This document shows, piece after piece, positions 39,601 through 53,000 of a stretch of 64,000 nt of DNA; the first letter of the stretch is position 1; every line of letters begins with the position of its first letter. Under the pieces are notes generated by a model. That model was given only the letters and a program-made list of their open reading frames with translations. It had not been told where the DNA came from and ran no database searches. Origin of the DNA: Gordius sp. MW1 (Eukaryota; Nematomorpha; Gordioida; Gordea; Gordiidae); the NCBI GenBank assembly GCA_964036665.1, contig OZ038528.1, positions 10,112,501 through 10,176,500 of the forward strand, in the 5' to 3' direction. A program made the translations under genes and the position numbers.

Positions 39601-40140
39601 CTTGTGCAAAAATTCTTATCGAGATTCTAACAAGGACATAATGCTAAGAATATTTACTGACTTTTAAAGATTTTTTCAGCCCCCTTTCAAAAGAATATGG
39701 AAAATAATATTTTTTTCGACCTCAAAATATTTTCAATTTTTTCGTTTCAACCATATCGCCCCCATGAAAGTTTTCGATATCAGAGGTGAGTTCCGTAAAA
39801 AAAAATTTTTTATCAAAAATTATTATTTTTAAATCACGATCTCATAGAGCTTGTTTCACAAAAACTAGAGACACGCTTAGAAAGCGATATTGAAACAATC
39901 TAAACGCAACACGAAATTGTTAATTTCTCTCAATCTAAAACTTGGCCTCGTGAAAATTTCTTATCGAGATTCTAACAAGGACATAATGCGAATATTTACT
40001 GACTTTTAAAGATTTTTTCAGCCCCTTTTCGAAAGAATATGAAAAATAAATTTTTTTCGACCTCAAATTTTTATCGTTTCAACCATATCGCCCCCATGAA
40101 AGTTTTCGATATCAGAGGTGAATTCCGTAAAAAAAAATTT
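29575..40140 (+). repeat. Large segmental duplication, copy B (partner at 5.16-16.06 kb)
   Basis: This is the downstream partner of the 5.2-16.0 kb segment. It keeps the rare marks ATTCTAACAAAGGACAT near 30670, CCCCCATATGAAAG near 32540, CAGTCTTCAAAAATT near 33985, GCGATGCAACACG near 34749 and CGAGAGAATATG near 36610. It has four TATAGGTCAG monomers (near 34990, 35333, 35680 and 36020) against three in the partner. Near 36.96 kb it passes straight to the CATGAACTTTTTCGG monomer, omitting two monomers. A small linker deletion (TTAATTTCTCAAACTTCGCC) near 34100 is private to this copy. It ends near 40.14 kb. Confidence 0.85.
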
Positions 40141-43100
40141 TTTTGATCAGTCATCAAAAATTATTAACTTTAAATCACGATCGCATAGAGCTTGTTTCAC
40201 AAAAACTAGAGACACGCTTAGAAAGCGATATTGAAACAATCTAAACGCAACACGAAAATGTTAATTTCTCTCAATCTAAAACTTGGCTTCGTGCAAAATT
40301 TCTTATCGAGATTCTAGCAAGGACATAATGCTAAGAATATTTACTGCCTTTTAAAGATTTTTTCAGCCCTCTTTCGAAAGAATATGAAAAATAATATTTC
40401 TTTCGACCTCAAAATTTTTTCATTTTATTCGTTCAACCATATCGCCCCTATGAAAGTTTTCGATATCAGAGGTGAATTCCGTAAAAAAAAATTTTTTGAT
40501 CAGTCATCAAAAATTATTAACTTTAAATCACGATCATGTTTCACAAAAACTAGAAACACGCTTAGAAAGCGATGCAACACGAAAGTGTTAATTTCTCTCA
40601 ATCTAAAACTTGGCTTCGTGCAAAATTTCTTATCGAGATTCTAACAAGGACATTATGCTAAAAATATTTACTGACTTTTAAAGATTTTTTCAGCCCCCTT
40701 TCGAAAGAATATGAAAAATAAATTTTTTTCGACCTCAAATTTTTTTCGTTTTAACCATATCGCCCCATGAAAGTTTTCGATATCAGAGGTGAATTCCGTA
40801 AAAAAAATTTTTATAGGTCAGTCATCAAAAATTATTAACTTTAAATCACGATCGCATAGAGCTTGTTTAACAAAAACTAGAGACACGCTTAGAAAGCCAT
40901 ATTGAAACAATCTAAACGCAACACGAAAATGTTAATTTCTCTCAATCTAAAACTTGGCCTCGTGCAAAATTTCTTATCGAGATTCTAACAAGGACATTAT
41001 GCTAAGAATATTTACTGACTTTTAAAGATTTTTTCAGCCCCCTTTCGAAAGAATATGAAAAATAAATTTTTTTCGACCTCAAATTATTTTCGTTTCAACC
41101 ATATCGCCCCCATGAAAGTTTTCGATATCAGAGGTGAATTCCGTAAAAAAAATTTTTTTTGGTCAGTCATCAAAAATTATTAACTTTAAATCACGATCGC
41201 ATAGAGCTTGTTTCACAAAAACTAGAGACACGCTTAGAAAGCGATAGTGAAACAATCTAAAAGCAACACGAAAATCTTAATTTCCTTCAATCTAAAACTT
41301 CCCCTTGTGCAAAAATTCTTATCGAGATTCTAACAAGGACATAATGCTAAGAATATTTACTGACTTTTAAAGATTTTTTCAGCCCCCTTTCAAAAGAATA
41401 TGGAAAATAATATTTTTTTCGACCTCAAAATATTTTCAATTTTTTCGTTTCAACCATATCGCCCCCATGAAAGTTTTCGATATCAGAGGTGAGTTCCGTA
41501 AAAAAAAATTTTTTATCAAAAATTATTATTTTTAAATCACGATCTCATAGAGCTTGTTTCACAAAAACTAGAGACACGCTTAGAAAGCGATATTGAAACA
41601 ATCTAAACGCAACACGAAATTGTTAATTTCTCTCAATCTAAAACTTGGCCTCGTGAAAATTTCTTATCGAGATTCTAACAAGGACATAATGCGAATATTT
41701 ACTGACTTTTAAAGATTTTTTCAGCCCCTTTTCGAAAGAATATGAAAAATAAATTTTTTTCGACCTCAAATTTTTATCGTTTCAACCATATCGCCCCCAT
41801 GAAAGTTTTCGATATCAGAGGTGAATTCCGTAAAAAAAAATTTTTTTGATCAGTCTTCAAAAATTATTAACTTTAAATCACGATCGCATAGAGCTTGTTT
41901 CACAAAAACTAGAGACACGCTTAGAAAGCGATATTGAAACTATCTAAACGCAACACGAAAATCTTAATTTCTCTCCTAAAACTTCGCCTCGTGCAAAAAT
42001 TCTTATCGAGATTCTAACAAGGACATAATGCTAAGAATATTTCCTAACTTTTTAAGATTTTTTCAGCCCCCTTTCGAAAGAATATGAAAAATAATATTTT
42101 TTTCGACCTCAAATTTTTTTCATTTTTTTCGTTCAACCATATCGCCCCCATGAAAGTTTTCGATATCAGAGGTGAATTCCGTAAAAAAAAAATTTTGATC
42201 AGTCATCAAAAATTATTAACTTTAAATCACGATCGCATAGAGCTTGTTTCACAAAAACTAGAGACACGCTTAGAAAGCGATATTGAAACAATCTAAACGC
42301 AACACGAAAATGTTAATTTCTCTCAATCTAAAACTTGGCTTCGTGCAAAATTTCTTATCGAGATTCTAGCAAGGACATAATGCTAAGAATATTTACTGCC
42401 TTTTAAAGATTTTTTCAGCCCTCTTTCGAAAGAATATGAAAAATAATATTTCTTTCGACCTCAAAATTTTTTCATTTTATTCGTTCAACCATATCGCCCC
42501 TATGAAAGTTTTCGATATCAGAGGTGAATTCCGTAAAAAAAAATTTTTTGATCAGTCATCAAAAATTATTAACTTTAAATCACGATCATGTTTCACAAAA
42601 ACTAGAAACACGCTTAGAAAGCGATGCAACACGAAATTGTTAATTTCTCTCAATCTAAAACTTGGCTTCGTGCAAAATTTCTTATCGAGATTCTAACAAG
42701 GACATTATGCTAAAAATATTTACTGACTTTTAAAGATTTTTTCAGCCCCCTTTCGAAAGAATATGAAAAATAAATTTTTTTCGACCTCAAATTTTTTTCG
42801 TTTTAACCATATCGCCCCATGAAAGTTTTCGATATCAGAGGTGAATTCCGTAAAAAAAATTTTTATAGGTCAGTCATCAAAAATTATTAACTTTAAATCA
42901 CGATCGCATAGAGCTTGTTTAACAAAAACTAGAGACACGCTTAGAAAGCCATATTGAAACAATCTAAACGCAACACGAAAATGTTAATTTCTCTCAATCT
43001 AAAACTTGGCCTCGTGCAAAATTTCTTAGGACATTATGCTAAGAATATTTACTTACTTTTAAAGATTTTTTCAGCCCCCTTTCGAAAGAATATGAAAAAT

Positions 43101-44450
43101 AAATTTTTTTCGACCTCAAATTTTTTTCGTTTCAACCATATCGCCCCCATGAAAGTTTTCGATATCAGAGGTGAATTCCGTAAAAAAATTTTATAGGTCA
43201 GTCATCAAAAATTATTAACTTTAAATCACGATCGCATAGAGCTTGTTTAACAAAAACTAGAGACACGCTTAGAAAGCGATATTGAAACAATCTAAACGCA
43301 ACACGAAAGTGTTAATTTCTCTCAATCTAAAACTTGGCCTCGTGCAAAATTTCTTATCGAGATTCTAACAAGGACATTATGCTAAGAATATTTACTGACT
43401 TTTAAAGATTTTTCAGCCCCCTTTCGAAAGAATATGAAAAATAAATTTTTTTCGACCTCAAATTTTTTTCGTTTCAACCATATCGCCCCCATGAAAGTTT
43501 TCGATATCAGAGGTGAATTCCGTAAAAAAAATTTTTATAGGTCAGTCATCAAAAATTATTAACTTTAAATCACGATCGCATAGAGCTTGTTTAACAAAAA
43601 CTAGAGACACGCTTAGAAAGCGATATTGAAACAATTTAAACGCAACACGAAAATGTTAATTTCTCTCAATCTAAAACTTGGCTTCGTGCAAAATTTCTTA
43701 TCGAGATTCTAACAAGGACATAATGCTAAGAATATTTACTGCCTTTTAAAGATTTTTTCAGCCATCTTTCGAAAGAATATGAAAAATAATATTTTTTTCG
43801 ACCTCAAATTTTTTTCGTTTCAACCATATCGCCCCCATGAAAGTTTTCGATATCAGAGGTGAATTACGTAAAAAAAATTTTTATAGGTCAGTCATCAAAA
43901 ATTATTAACTTTAAATCACGATCGCATAGAGCTTGTTTAACAAAAACTAGAGACACGCTTAGAAAGCGATATTGAAACAATTTAAACGCAACACGAAAAT
44001 GTTAATTTCTCTCAATCTAAAACTTGGCTTCGTGCAAAATTTCTTATCGAGATTCTAACAAGGACATAATGCTAAGAATATTTACTGCCTTTTAAAGATT
44101 TTTTCAGCCCCCTTTCGAAAGAATATGAAAAATAAATTTTTTTCGACCTCAAATTTTTTTCAATTTTTTCGTTTCAACCATATCGCCCCCATGAAAGTTT
44201 TCGATATCAGAGGTGAATTTCGTAAAAAAATTTTTTGATCAGTCATCAAAATTTATTAACTTTAAATCACGATCGCATAGAGCTTGTTTCACAAAAACAA
44301 GAGACACGCTTAGAAAGCGATATTGAAACAATCTAAACGCAACACGAAAATGTTAATTTATCTCAATCTGAAACTTGGCTTCGTGCAAAATTTCTTATCG
44401 AGATTCTAGCAAGGACATAATGATAAGAATATTTACTGACTTTTAAAGAA
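40140..44450 (+). repeat. Mosaic rebuilt from 34-36 kb and 39-40 kb monomers
   Basis: Landmark 40384 repeats 34563 at an offset of 5821. The stretch 41.0-41.84 kb repeats 39.3-40.14 kb at an offset of about 1703 (GATAGTGAAAC near 39538 and 41241). From about 41.85 kb the sequence follows 33.97 kb onward at an offset of about 7873 (CAGTCTTC near 41855, landmarks 42084, 42436 and 42764). As a result the GCGATGCAACACG monomer occurs twice, 2052 bp apart (40384 and 42436). The monomer near 43028 lost about 20 bp, with CTTA joined to GGACATTATG. The switch near 41.84 kb lies again at the poly(A)/poly(T) junction. Confidence 0.8.
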
Positions 44451-45410
44451 TTTTCAGCCCCCTTTCGAAAGAATATGAAAAATAAATTTTTTTCGACCTC
44501 AAATTTTTTTCGTTTCAACCATATCGCCCCCATGAAAGTTTTCGATATCAGAGGTGAATTCCGTAAAAATATTTTTTTTGATCAGTCATCAAAATTTATT
44601 AACTTTAAATCACGATCGCATAGAGCTTGTTTCACAAAAACAAGAGACACGCTTAGAAAGCGATATTGAAACAATCTAAACGCAACACGAAAATGTTAAT
44701 TTATCTCAATCTGAAACTTGGCTTCGTGCAAAATTTCTTATCGAGATTCTAGCAAGGACATAATGATAAGAATATTTACTGCCTTTTAAAGATTTTTTCA
44801 GCCCTCTTTCGAGAGAATATGAAAAATAATATTTTTTTCGACCTCAAAATTTTTTCATTTTTTTCGTTCAACCATATCGCCCCCATGAACTTTTTCGGTA
44901 TCAGAGGTGAATTCCTTAAAAAAAAAATTTTTGATCAGTCATCAAAAATTATTAACTTTAAATCACGATCGCATAGAGCTTGTTTCACAAAGACTAGAGA
45001 CACGCTTAGAAAGCGATATTGAAACAATCTAAACGCAACACGAAAATGTTAATTTCTCTCAATCTGAAACTTGGCTTCGTGCAAAATTTCTTATCGAGAT
45101 TCAAGCAAGGACATAATGCTAAGAATATTTACTGCCTTTTAAAGATTTTTTCAGCCCTCTTTCGAAAGAATATGAAAAATAATATTTTTTTCGACCTCAA
45201 AATTTTTTCATTTTATTCGTTCAACCATATCGCCCCCATGAAAGTTTTCGATATCAGAGGTAAATTCCGTAAAAAAAATTTTTTTGATCAGTCATCAAAA
45301 ATTATTAACTTTAAATCACGATCGTGTTTCACAATAACTAGAAACACGCTTAGAAAGCGATATTAAAACAATCTAAACGCAACACGAAAGTGTTAATTTC
45401 TCTCAATCTA
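44450..45410 (+). repeat. Chimeric monomers joining three repeat systems
   Basis: The monomer at 44475 has a short-class front with AAAAATATTTTTTTTGATC but a back (CATCAAAATTTATTAAC, ACAAGAGACACG, TTTATCTCAATCTG) matching the monomer about 345 bp upstream. The next one (44819) begins with CGAGAGAATATG like 36617, then has CATGAACTTTTTCGG like 36962. From about 44970 the sequence follows the rare 2.68-3.1 kb haplotype. At least three exchange points fall within about 1 kb. Confidence 0.8.
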
Positions 45411-47950
45411 AAACTTGGCCTCGTGCAAAATTTCTTATCGAGATTCTAACAAGGACATAATGCTAAGAATATTTACTGACTTTTAAAGAATTTTCAGCCC
45501 CCTTTCGAAAGAATATGAAAAATAAATTTTTTTCGACCTCAAAATTTTTTCATTTTTTTCGTTTCAACCATATCGCCCCCATGAAAGTTTTTGATATCTG
45601 AGGTGAATTCCGTAAAAAATATTTTTTCATCAAAAATTATTAACTTTAAATCAGGATCGCATAGAGCTTGTTTCACAAAAACTAGAGACACGCTTAGAAA
45701 GCGGTATTGAAACTATCTAAACGCAACACGAAAATCTTAATTTCTCTCCTAAAACTTCGCCTCGTGCAAAAATTCTTATCGAGATTCTAACAAGGACATA
45801 ATGCTAAGAATAATTCCTTACTTTTAAAGATTTTTTCAGCCCCCTTTCGAAAGAATATGAAAAATAAATTTTTTTCGACCTCAAAATTTTTTCATTTTTT
45901 TCGTTCAACCATATCGCCCCCATGAAAGTTTTTGATATCAGAGGTGAATTCCGTAAAAAATATTTTTTCATCAAAAATTATTAACTTTAAATCAGGATCG
46001 CATAGAGCTTGTTTCACAAAAACTAGAGAAACGCTTAGAAAGCGGTATTGAAACTATCTAAACGCAACACGAAAATCTTAATTTCTCTCCTAAAACTTCG
46101 CCTCGTGCAAAAATTCTTATCGAGATTCTAACAAGGACATAATGCTAAGAATAATTCCTAACTTTTAAAGATTTTTTCAGCCCCCTTTCGAAAGAATATG
46201 AAAAATAAATTTTTTTCGACCTCAAATTTTTTTCGTTTCAACCATATCGCCCCCATGAAAGTTTTCGATATCAGAGGTGAATTCCGTAAAAATATTTTTT
46301 TTGATCAGTCATCAAAAATTATTAACTTTAAATCACGATCGCATAGAGTTTGTTTCATAAAAACTAGAGACACGCTTAGAAAGCGATATTGAAACTATCT
46401 AAAAGCAACACGAAAATCTTAATTTCCTTCAATCTAAAACTTCCCCTTGTGCAAAAATTCTTATCGAGATTCTAACAAGGACATAATGCTAAGAATATTT
46501 ACTGACTTTTAAAGATTTTTTCAGCCCCCTTTCGAAAGAATATGAAAAATAATATTTTTTTCGACCTCAAAATTTTTCCATTTTTTTCGTTCAACCATAT
46601 CGCCCCCATGAAAGTTTTCGATATCAGAGGTGAATTCCGTAAAAAAAATTTTTTGATCAGTCATCAAAAATTATTAACTTTAAATCACGATCGTGTTTCA
46701 CAAAAACTAGAAACACGCTTAGAAAGCGATATTGAAACAATCTAAACGCAACACGAAAGTGTTAATTTCTCTCAATCTAAAACTTGGCCTCGTGCAAAAT
46801 TTCTTATCGAGATTCTAACATGGACATTATGCTAAGAATATTTACTGACTTTTAAAGATTTTTTCAGCCCCTTTTCGAAAGAATATGAAAAATAAATTTT
46901 TTTCGACCTCAAATTTTTTTCGTTTCAACCATATCGCCCCCATGAAAGTTTTCGATATCAGAGGTGAATTCCGTAAAAAAAATTTTTTTGATCAGTCATC
47001 AAAAATTATTAACTTTAAATCACGATCGCATAGAGCTTGTTTCACAAAAACTAGAGACACGCTTAGAAAGCGATATTGAAACAATCTAAAAGCAACACCA
47101 AAATCTTAATTTCCTTCAATCTAAAACTTCCCCTTGTGCAAAATTTCTTATCGAGATTCTAACAAGGACATTATGCTAAGAATATTTACTGACTTTTAAA
47201 GATTTTTTCAGCCCCCTTTCGAAAGAATATGAAAAATAAATTTTTTTCGACCTCAAATTATTTTCGTTTCAACCATATCGCCCCCATGAAAGTTTTCGAT
47301 ATCAGAGGTGAATTCCGTAAAAAAAATTTTTTTGGTCAGTCATCAAAAATTATTAACTTTAAATCACGATCGCATAGAGCTTGTTTCACAAAAACTAGAG
47401 ACACGCTTAGAAAGCGATAGTGAAACAATCTAAAAGCAACACGAAAATCTTAATTTCCTTCAATCTAAAACTTCCCCTTGTGCAAAAATTCTTATCGAGA
47501 TTCTAACAAGGACATAATGCTAAGAATATTTACTGACTTTTAAAGATTTTTTCAGCCCCCTTTCAAAAGAATATGGAAAATAATATTTTTTTCGACCTCA
47601 AAATATTTTCAATTTTTTCGTTTCAACCATATCGCCCCCATGAAAGTTTTCGATATCAGAGGTGAGTTCCGTAAAAAAAAATTTTTTATCAAAAATTATT
47701 ATTTTTAAATCACGATCTCATAGAGCTTGTTTCACAAAAACTAGAGACACGCTTAGAAAGCGATATTGAAACAATCTAAACGCAACACGAAATTGTTAAT
47801 TTCTCTCAATCTAAAACTTGGCCTCGTGAAAATTTCTTATCGAGATTCTAACAAGGACATAATGCGAATATTTACTGACTTTTAAAGATTTTTTCAGCCC
47901 CTTTTCGAAAGAATATGAAAAATAAATTTTTTTCGACCTCAAATTTTTTC
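45410..47950 (+). repeat. Copy of 37.2-40.05 kb lacking one monomer
   Basis: The early part matches at an offset of 8210 (landmarks 37988 and 46198; GATATCTGAGG near 37383 and 45593). The later part matches at 7877 (38665 and 46542, 39008 and 46885). The 333-bp change equals one monomer: the AAAGATCTTTTCAGTCCCC monomer present at 38301 is missing. CACCAAAATC near 39224 and 47096 is shared, so this copy derives from the 38-39 kb segment rather than from the 14-15 kb one. Confidence 0.87.
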
Positions 47951-50000
47951 ATTTTTTTCGTTTCAACCATATCGCCCCCATGAAAGTTTTTGATATCTGA
48001 GGTGAATTCCGTAAAAAATATTTTTTCATCAAAAATTATTAACTTTAAATCAGGATCGCGGATCGCATAAAGCTTGTTTCACAAAAACTAGAGACACGCT
48101 TAGAAAGCGGTATTGAAACTATCTAAACGCAACACGAAAATCTTAATTTCTCTCCTAAAACTTCGCCTCGTGCAAAAATTCTTATCGAGATTCTAACAAG
48201 GACATAATGCTAAGAATATTTCCTAACTTTTAAAGATCTTTTCAGTCCCCTTTCGAAAGAATATGAAAAATAATATTTTTTTCGACCTCAAAATTTTTTC
48301 ATTTTTTTCGTTCAACCATATCGCCCCCATGAAAGTTTTCGATATCAGAAGTGAATTCCGTAAAAAAAAATTTTTCATCAAAAATTATTAACTTTAAATC
48401 ACGATCGTGTTTCACAAAAACTAGAGACACGCTTAGAAAGCGATATTGAAACAATCTAAAAGCAACACGAAAATCTTAATTTCCTTCAATCTAAAACTTC
48501 CGCTTGTGCAAAAATTCTTATCGAGATTCTAACAAGGACATAATGCTAAGAATATTTACTGACTTTTAAAGATTTTTTCAGCCCCCTTTCGAAAGAATAT
48601 GAAAAATAATATTTTTTTCGACCTCAAAATTTTTCCATTTTTTTCGTTCAACCATATCGCCCCCATGAAAGTTTTCGATATCAGAGGTGAATTCCGTAAA
48701 AAAAAATTTTTGATCAGTCATCAAAAATTATTAACTTTAAATCACGATCGTGTTTCACAAAAACTAGAAACACGCTTAGAAAGCGATATTGAAACAATCT
48801 AAACGCAACACGAAAGTGTTAATTTCTCTCAATCTAAAACTTGGCCTCGTGCAAAATTTCTTATCGAGATTCTAACACGGACATTATGCTAAGAATATTT
48901 ACTGACTTTTAAAGATTTTTTCAGCCCCTTTTCGAAAGAATATGAAAAACAAATTTTTTTCGACCTCAAATTTTTTTCGTTTCAACCATATCGCCCCCAT
49001 GAAAGTTTTCGATATCAGAGGTGAATTCCGTAAAAAAAATTTTTTTTGATCAGTCATCAAAAATTATTAACTTTAAATCACGATCGCATAGAGCTTGTTT
49101 CACAAAAACTAGAGACACGCTTAGAAAGCGATATTGAAACAATCTAAAAGCAACACGAAAATCTTAATTTCCTTCAATCTAAAACTTCCCCTTGTGCAAA
49201 ATTTCTTATCGAGTTCTAACAAGGACATTATGCTAAGAATATTTACTGACTTTTAAAGATTTTTTCAGCCCCCTTTCGAAAGAATATGAAAAATAAATTT
49301 TTTTCGACCTCAAATTATTTTCGTTTCAACCATATCGCCCCCATGAAAGTTTTCGATATCAGAGGTGAATTCCGTAAAAAAAATTTTTTTTGGTCAGTCA
49401 TCAAAAATTATTAACTTTAAATCACGATCGCATAGAGCTTGTTTCACAAAAACTAGAGACACGCTTAGAAAGCGATATTGAAACAATCTAAAAGCAACAC
49501 GAAAATCTTAATTTCCTTCAATCTAAAACTTCCCCTTGTGCAAAAATTCTTATCGAGATTCTAACAAGGACATAATGCTAAGAATATTTACTGACTTTTA
49601 AAGATTTTTTCAGCCCCCTTTCAAAAGAATATGAAAAATAATATTTTTTTCGACCTCAAAATATTTTCAATTTTTTCGTTTCAACCATATCGCCCCCATG
49701 AAAGTTTTCGATATCAGAGGTGAGTTCCGTAAAAAAAATTTTTTTATCAAAAATTATTATTTTTAAATCACGATCTCATAGAGCTTGTTTCACAAAAACT
49801 AGAGACACGCTTAGAAAGCGATATTGAAACAATCTAAACGCAACACGAAATTGTTAATTTCTCTCAATCTAAAACTTGGCCTCGTGAAAATTTCTTATCG
49901 AGATTCTAACAAGGACATAATGCGAATATTTACTGACTTTTAAAGATTTTTTCAGCCCCTTTCGAAAGAATATGAAAAATAAATTTTTTTCGACATCAAA
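47950..50000 (+). repeat. Copy of 38.2-40.05 kb after a chimeric junction
   Basis: A chimeric monomer at about 47920 combines the TTTTCGAAAG front of the TTTTTATCG type with the GATATCTGAGG/AAAAAATATTTTTTCATC back. From about 48180 the order follows 38.25 kb at an offset of 9934 (AAAGATCTTTTCAG at 38301 and 48235; landmarks 38665 and 48599). The private mark ATCAGAAGTGAATTCC near 38411 and 48347 is shared by both. Small private changes are TCTAACACGGACATT near 48876 and ATCGAGTTCTAAC near 49210. Confidence 0.85.
48050..48070 (+). repeat. 7-bp tandem duplication GGATCGC within a monomer
   Basis: The usual AATCAGGATCGCATAGAGC reads here with GGATCGC present twice in a row, followed by ATAAAGC. 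I saw this duplication nowhere else in the window, so it is a private event in this monomer and a useful single-copy tag within the array. Confidence 0.9.
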
Positions 50001-53000
50001 ATTTTTTCATTTTTTTCGTTTCAACCATATCGCCCCCATGAAAGTTTTTGATATCAGAGGTGAATTCCGCAAAAAAAAATTTTTTATCTAAAATTATTAA
50101 CTTTAAATCACGATCGCATAGAGCTTGTTTCACAAAAACTAGAGACACGCTTAGAAAGCGATATTGAAACAATCTAAAAGCAACACGAAAATCTTAATTT
50201 CCTTCAATCTAAAACTTCCCCTTGTGCAAAAATTCTTATCGAGATTCTAACAAGGACATAATGCTAAGAATATTTACTGACTTTTAAAGATTTTTTCAGC
50301 CCCCTTTCAAAAGAATATGAAAAATAATATTTTTTTCGACCTCAAAATATTTTCAATTTTTTCGTTTCAACCATATCGCCCCCATGAAAGTTTTCGATAT
50401 CAGAGGTGAGTTCCGTAAAAAAAATTTTTTTATCAAAAATTATTATTTTTAAATCACGATCTCATAGAGCTTGTTTCACAAAAACTAGAGACACGCATAG
50501 AAAGCGATATTGAAACAATCTAAAAGCAAGACGAAAATCTTAATTTCCTTCAATCTAAAACTTCCCCTTGTGCAAAATTTCTTATCGAGATTCTAACAAG
50601 GACATTATGCTAAGAATATTTACTGACTTTTAAAGATTTTTTCAGCCCCCTTTCGAAAGAATATGAAAAATAAATTTTTTTCGACCTCAAATTATTTTCG
50701 TTTCAACCATATCGCCCCCATGAAAGTTTTCGATATCAGAGGTGAATTCCGTAAAAAAAATTTTTTTTGGTCAGTCATCAAAAATTATTAACTTTAAATC
50801 ACGATCGCATAGAGCTTGTTTCACAAAAACTAGAGACACGCTTAGAAAGCGATATTGAAACAATCTAAAAGCCACACGAAAATCTTAATTTCCTTCAATC
50901 TAAAACTTCCCCTTGTGCAAAAATTCTTATCGAGATTCTAACAAGGACATAATGCTAAGAATATTTACTGACTTTTAAAGATTTTTTCAGCCCCCTTTCA
51001 AAAGAATATGAAAAATAATATTTTTTTCGACCTCAAAATATTTTCAATTTTTTCGTTTCAACCATATCGCCCCCATGAAAGTTTTCGATATCAGAGGTGA
51101 ATTCCGTAAAAAAAATTTTTTTTGATCAGTCATCAAAAATTATTAACTTTAAATCACGATCGCATAGAGCTTGTTTCACAAAAACTAGAGACACGCTTAG
51201 AAAGCGATATTGAAACAATCTAAAAGCAACACGAAAATCTTAATTTCCTTCAATCTAAAACTTCCCCTTGTGCAAAATTTCTTATCGAGATTCTAACAAG
51301 GACATTATGCTAAGAATATTTACTGACTTTTAAAGATTTTTTCAGCCCCCTTTCGAAAGAATATGAAAAATAAATTTTTTTCGACCTCAAATTATTTTTG
51401 TTTCAACCATATCGCCCCCATGAAAGTTTTCGATATCAGAGGTGAATTCCGTAAAAAAAATTTTTTTTGGTCAGTCATCAAAAATTATTAACTTTAAATC
51501 ACGATCGCATAGAGCTTGTTTCACAAAAACTAGAGACACGCTTAGAAAGCGATATTGAAACAATCTAAAAGCAACACGAAAATCTTAATTTCCTTCAATC
51601 TAAAACTTCCCCTTGTGCAAAAATTCTTATCGAGATTCTAACAAGGACATAATGCTAAGAATATTTACTGACTTTTAAAGATTTTTTCAGCCCCCTTTCG
51701 AAAGAATATGAAAAATAAATTTTTTTCGACCTCAAAATTTTTTCATTTTTTTCGTTTCAACCATATCGCCCCCATGAAAGTTTTCGATATCAGAGGTGAA
51801 TTCCGTAAAAAAAATTTTTTTTGATCAGTCATCAAAAATTATTAACTTTAAATCACGATCGCATAGAGCTTGTTTCACAAAAACTAGAGACACGCATAGA
51901 AAGCGATATTGAAACAATCTAAAAGCAAGACGAAAATCTTAATTTCCTTCAATCTAAAACTTCCCCTTGTGCTAAAATTCTTATCGAGATTTTAACAAGG
52001 ACATAATGCTAAGAATATTTACTGACTTTTAAAGATTTTTTCAGCCCCCTTTCGAAAGAATATGAAAAATAATATTTTTTTCGACCTCAAAATTTTTCCA
52101 TTTTTTTCGTTCAACCATATCGCCCCCATGAAAGTTTTAGATATCAGAGGTGAATTCCGCAAAAAAAAATTTTTGATCAGTCATCAAAAATTATTAACTT
52201 TAATCACGATCGCGTAGAGCTTGTTTCACAAAAACTAGAGACACGCTTAGAAAGCGATATTGAAACAATCTAAACGCAACACAATGTTAATTTCTCTCAA
52301 TCTGAAACTTGGCTTCGTGCAAAATTTCTTATCGAGATTCTAGCAACGACATAATGCTAAGAATATTTACTGTCTTTTAAAGATTTTTTCAGCCCTCTTT
52401 CGAAAGAATATGAAAAATAATATTTTTTTCATCCTCAAAATTTTTTCATTTTATTCGTTCAACCATATCGCCCCCATGAAAGTTTTCGATATCAGAGGTA
52501 AATTACGTAAAAAAATTTTTTTTGATCAGTCATCAAAAATTATTAACTTTAAATCACGATCGTGTTTCACAAAAACTAGAAACACGCTTAGAAAGCGATA
52601 TTGAAACAATCTAAACGCAACACGAAAGTGTTAATTTCTCTCAATCTAAAACTTGGCCTCGTGCAAAATTTCTTATCGAGATTCTAACATGGACATTATG
52701 CTAAGAATATTTACTGACTTTTAAAGATTTTTTCAGCCCCCTTTCGAAAGAATATGAAAAATAAATTTTTTTCGACCTCAAATTTTTTTCGTTTCAACCA
52801 TATCGCCCCCATGAAAGTTTTCGATATCAGAGGTGAATTCCGTAAAAAAAAATTTTTTTGATCAGTCATCAAAAATTATTAACTTTAAATCACGATCGCA
52901 TAGAGCTTGTTTCACAAAAACTAGAGACACGCTTAGAAAGCGATATTGAAACAATCTAAAAGCAACACGAAAATCTTAATTTCCTTCAATTTAAAACTTC

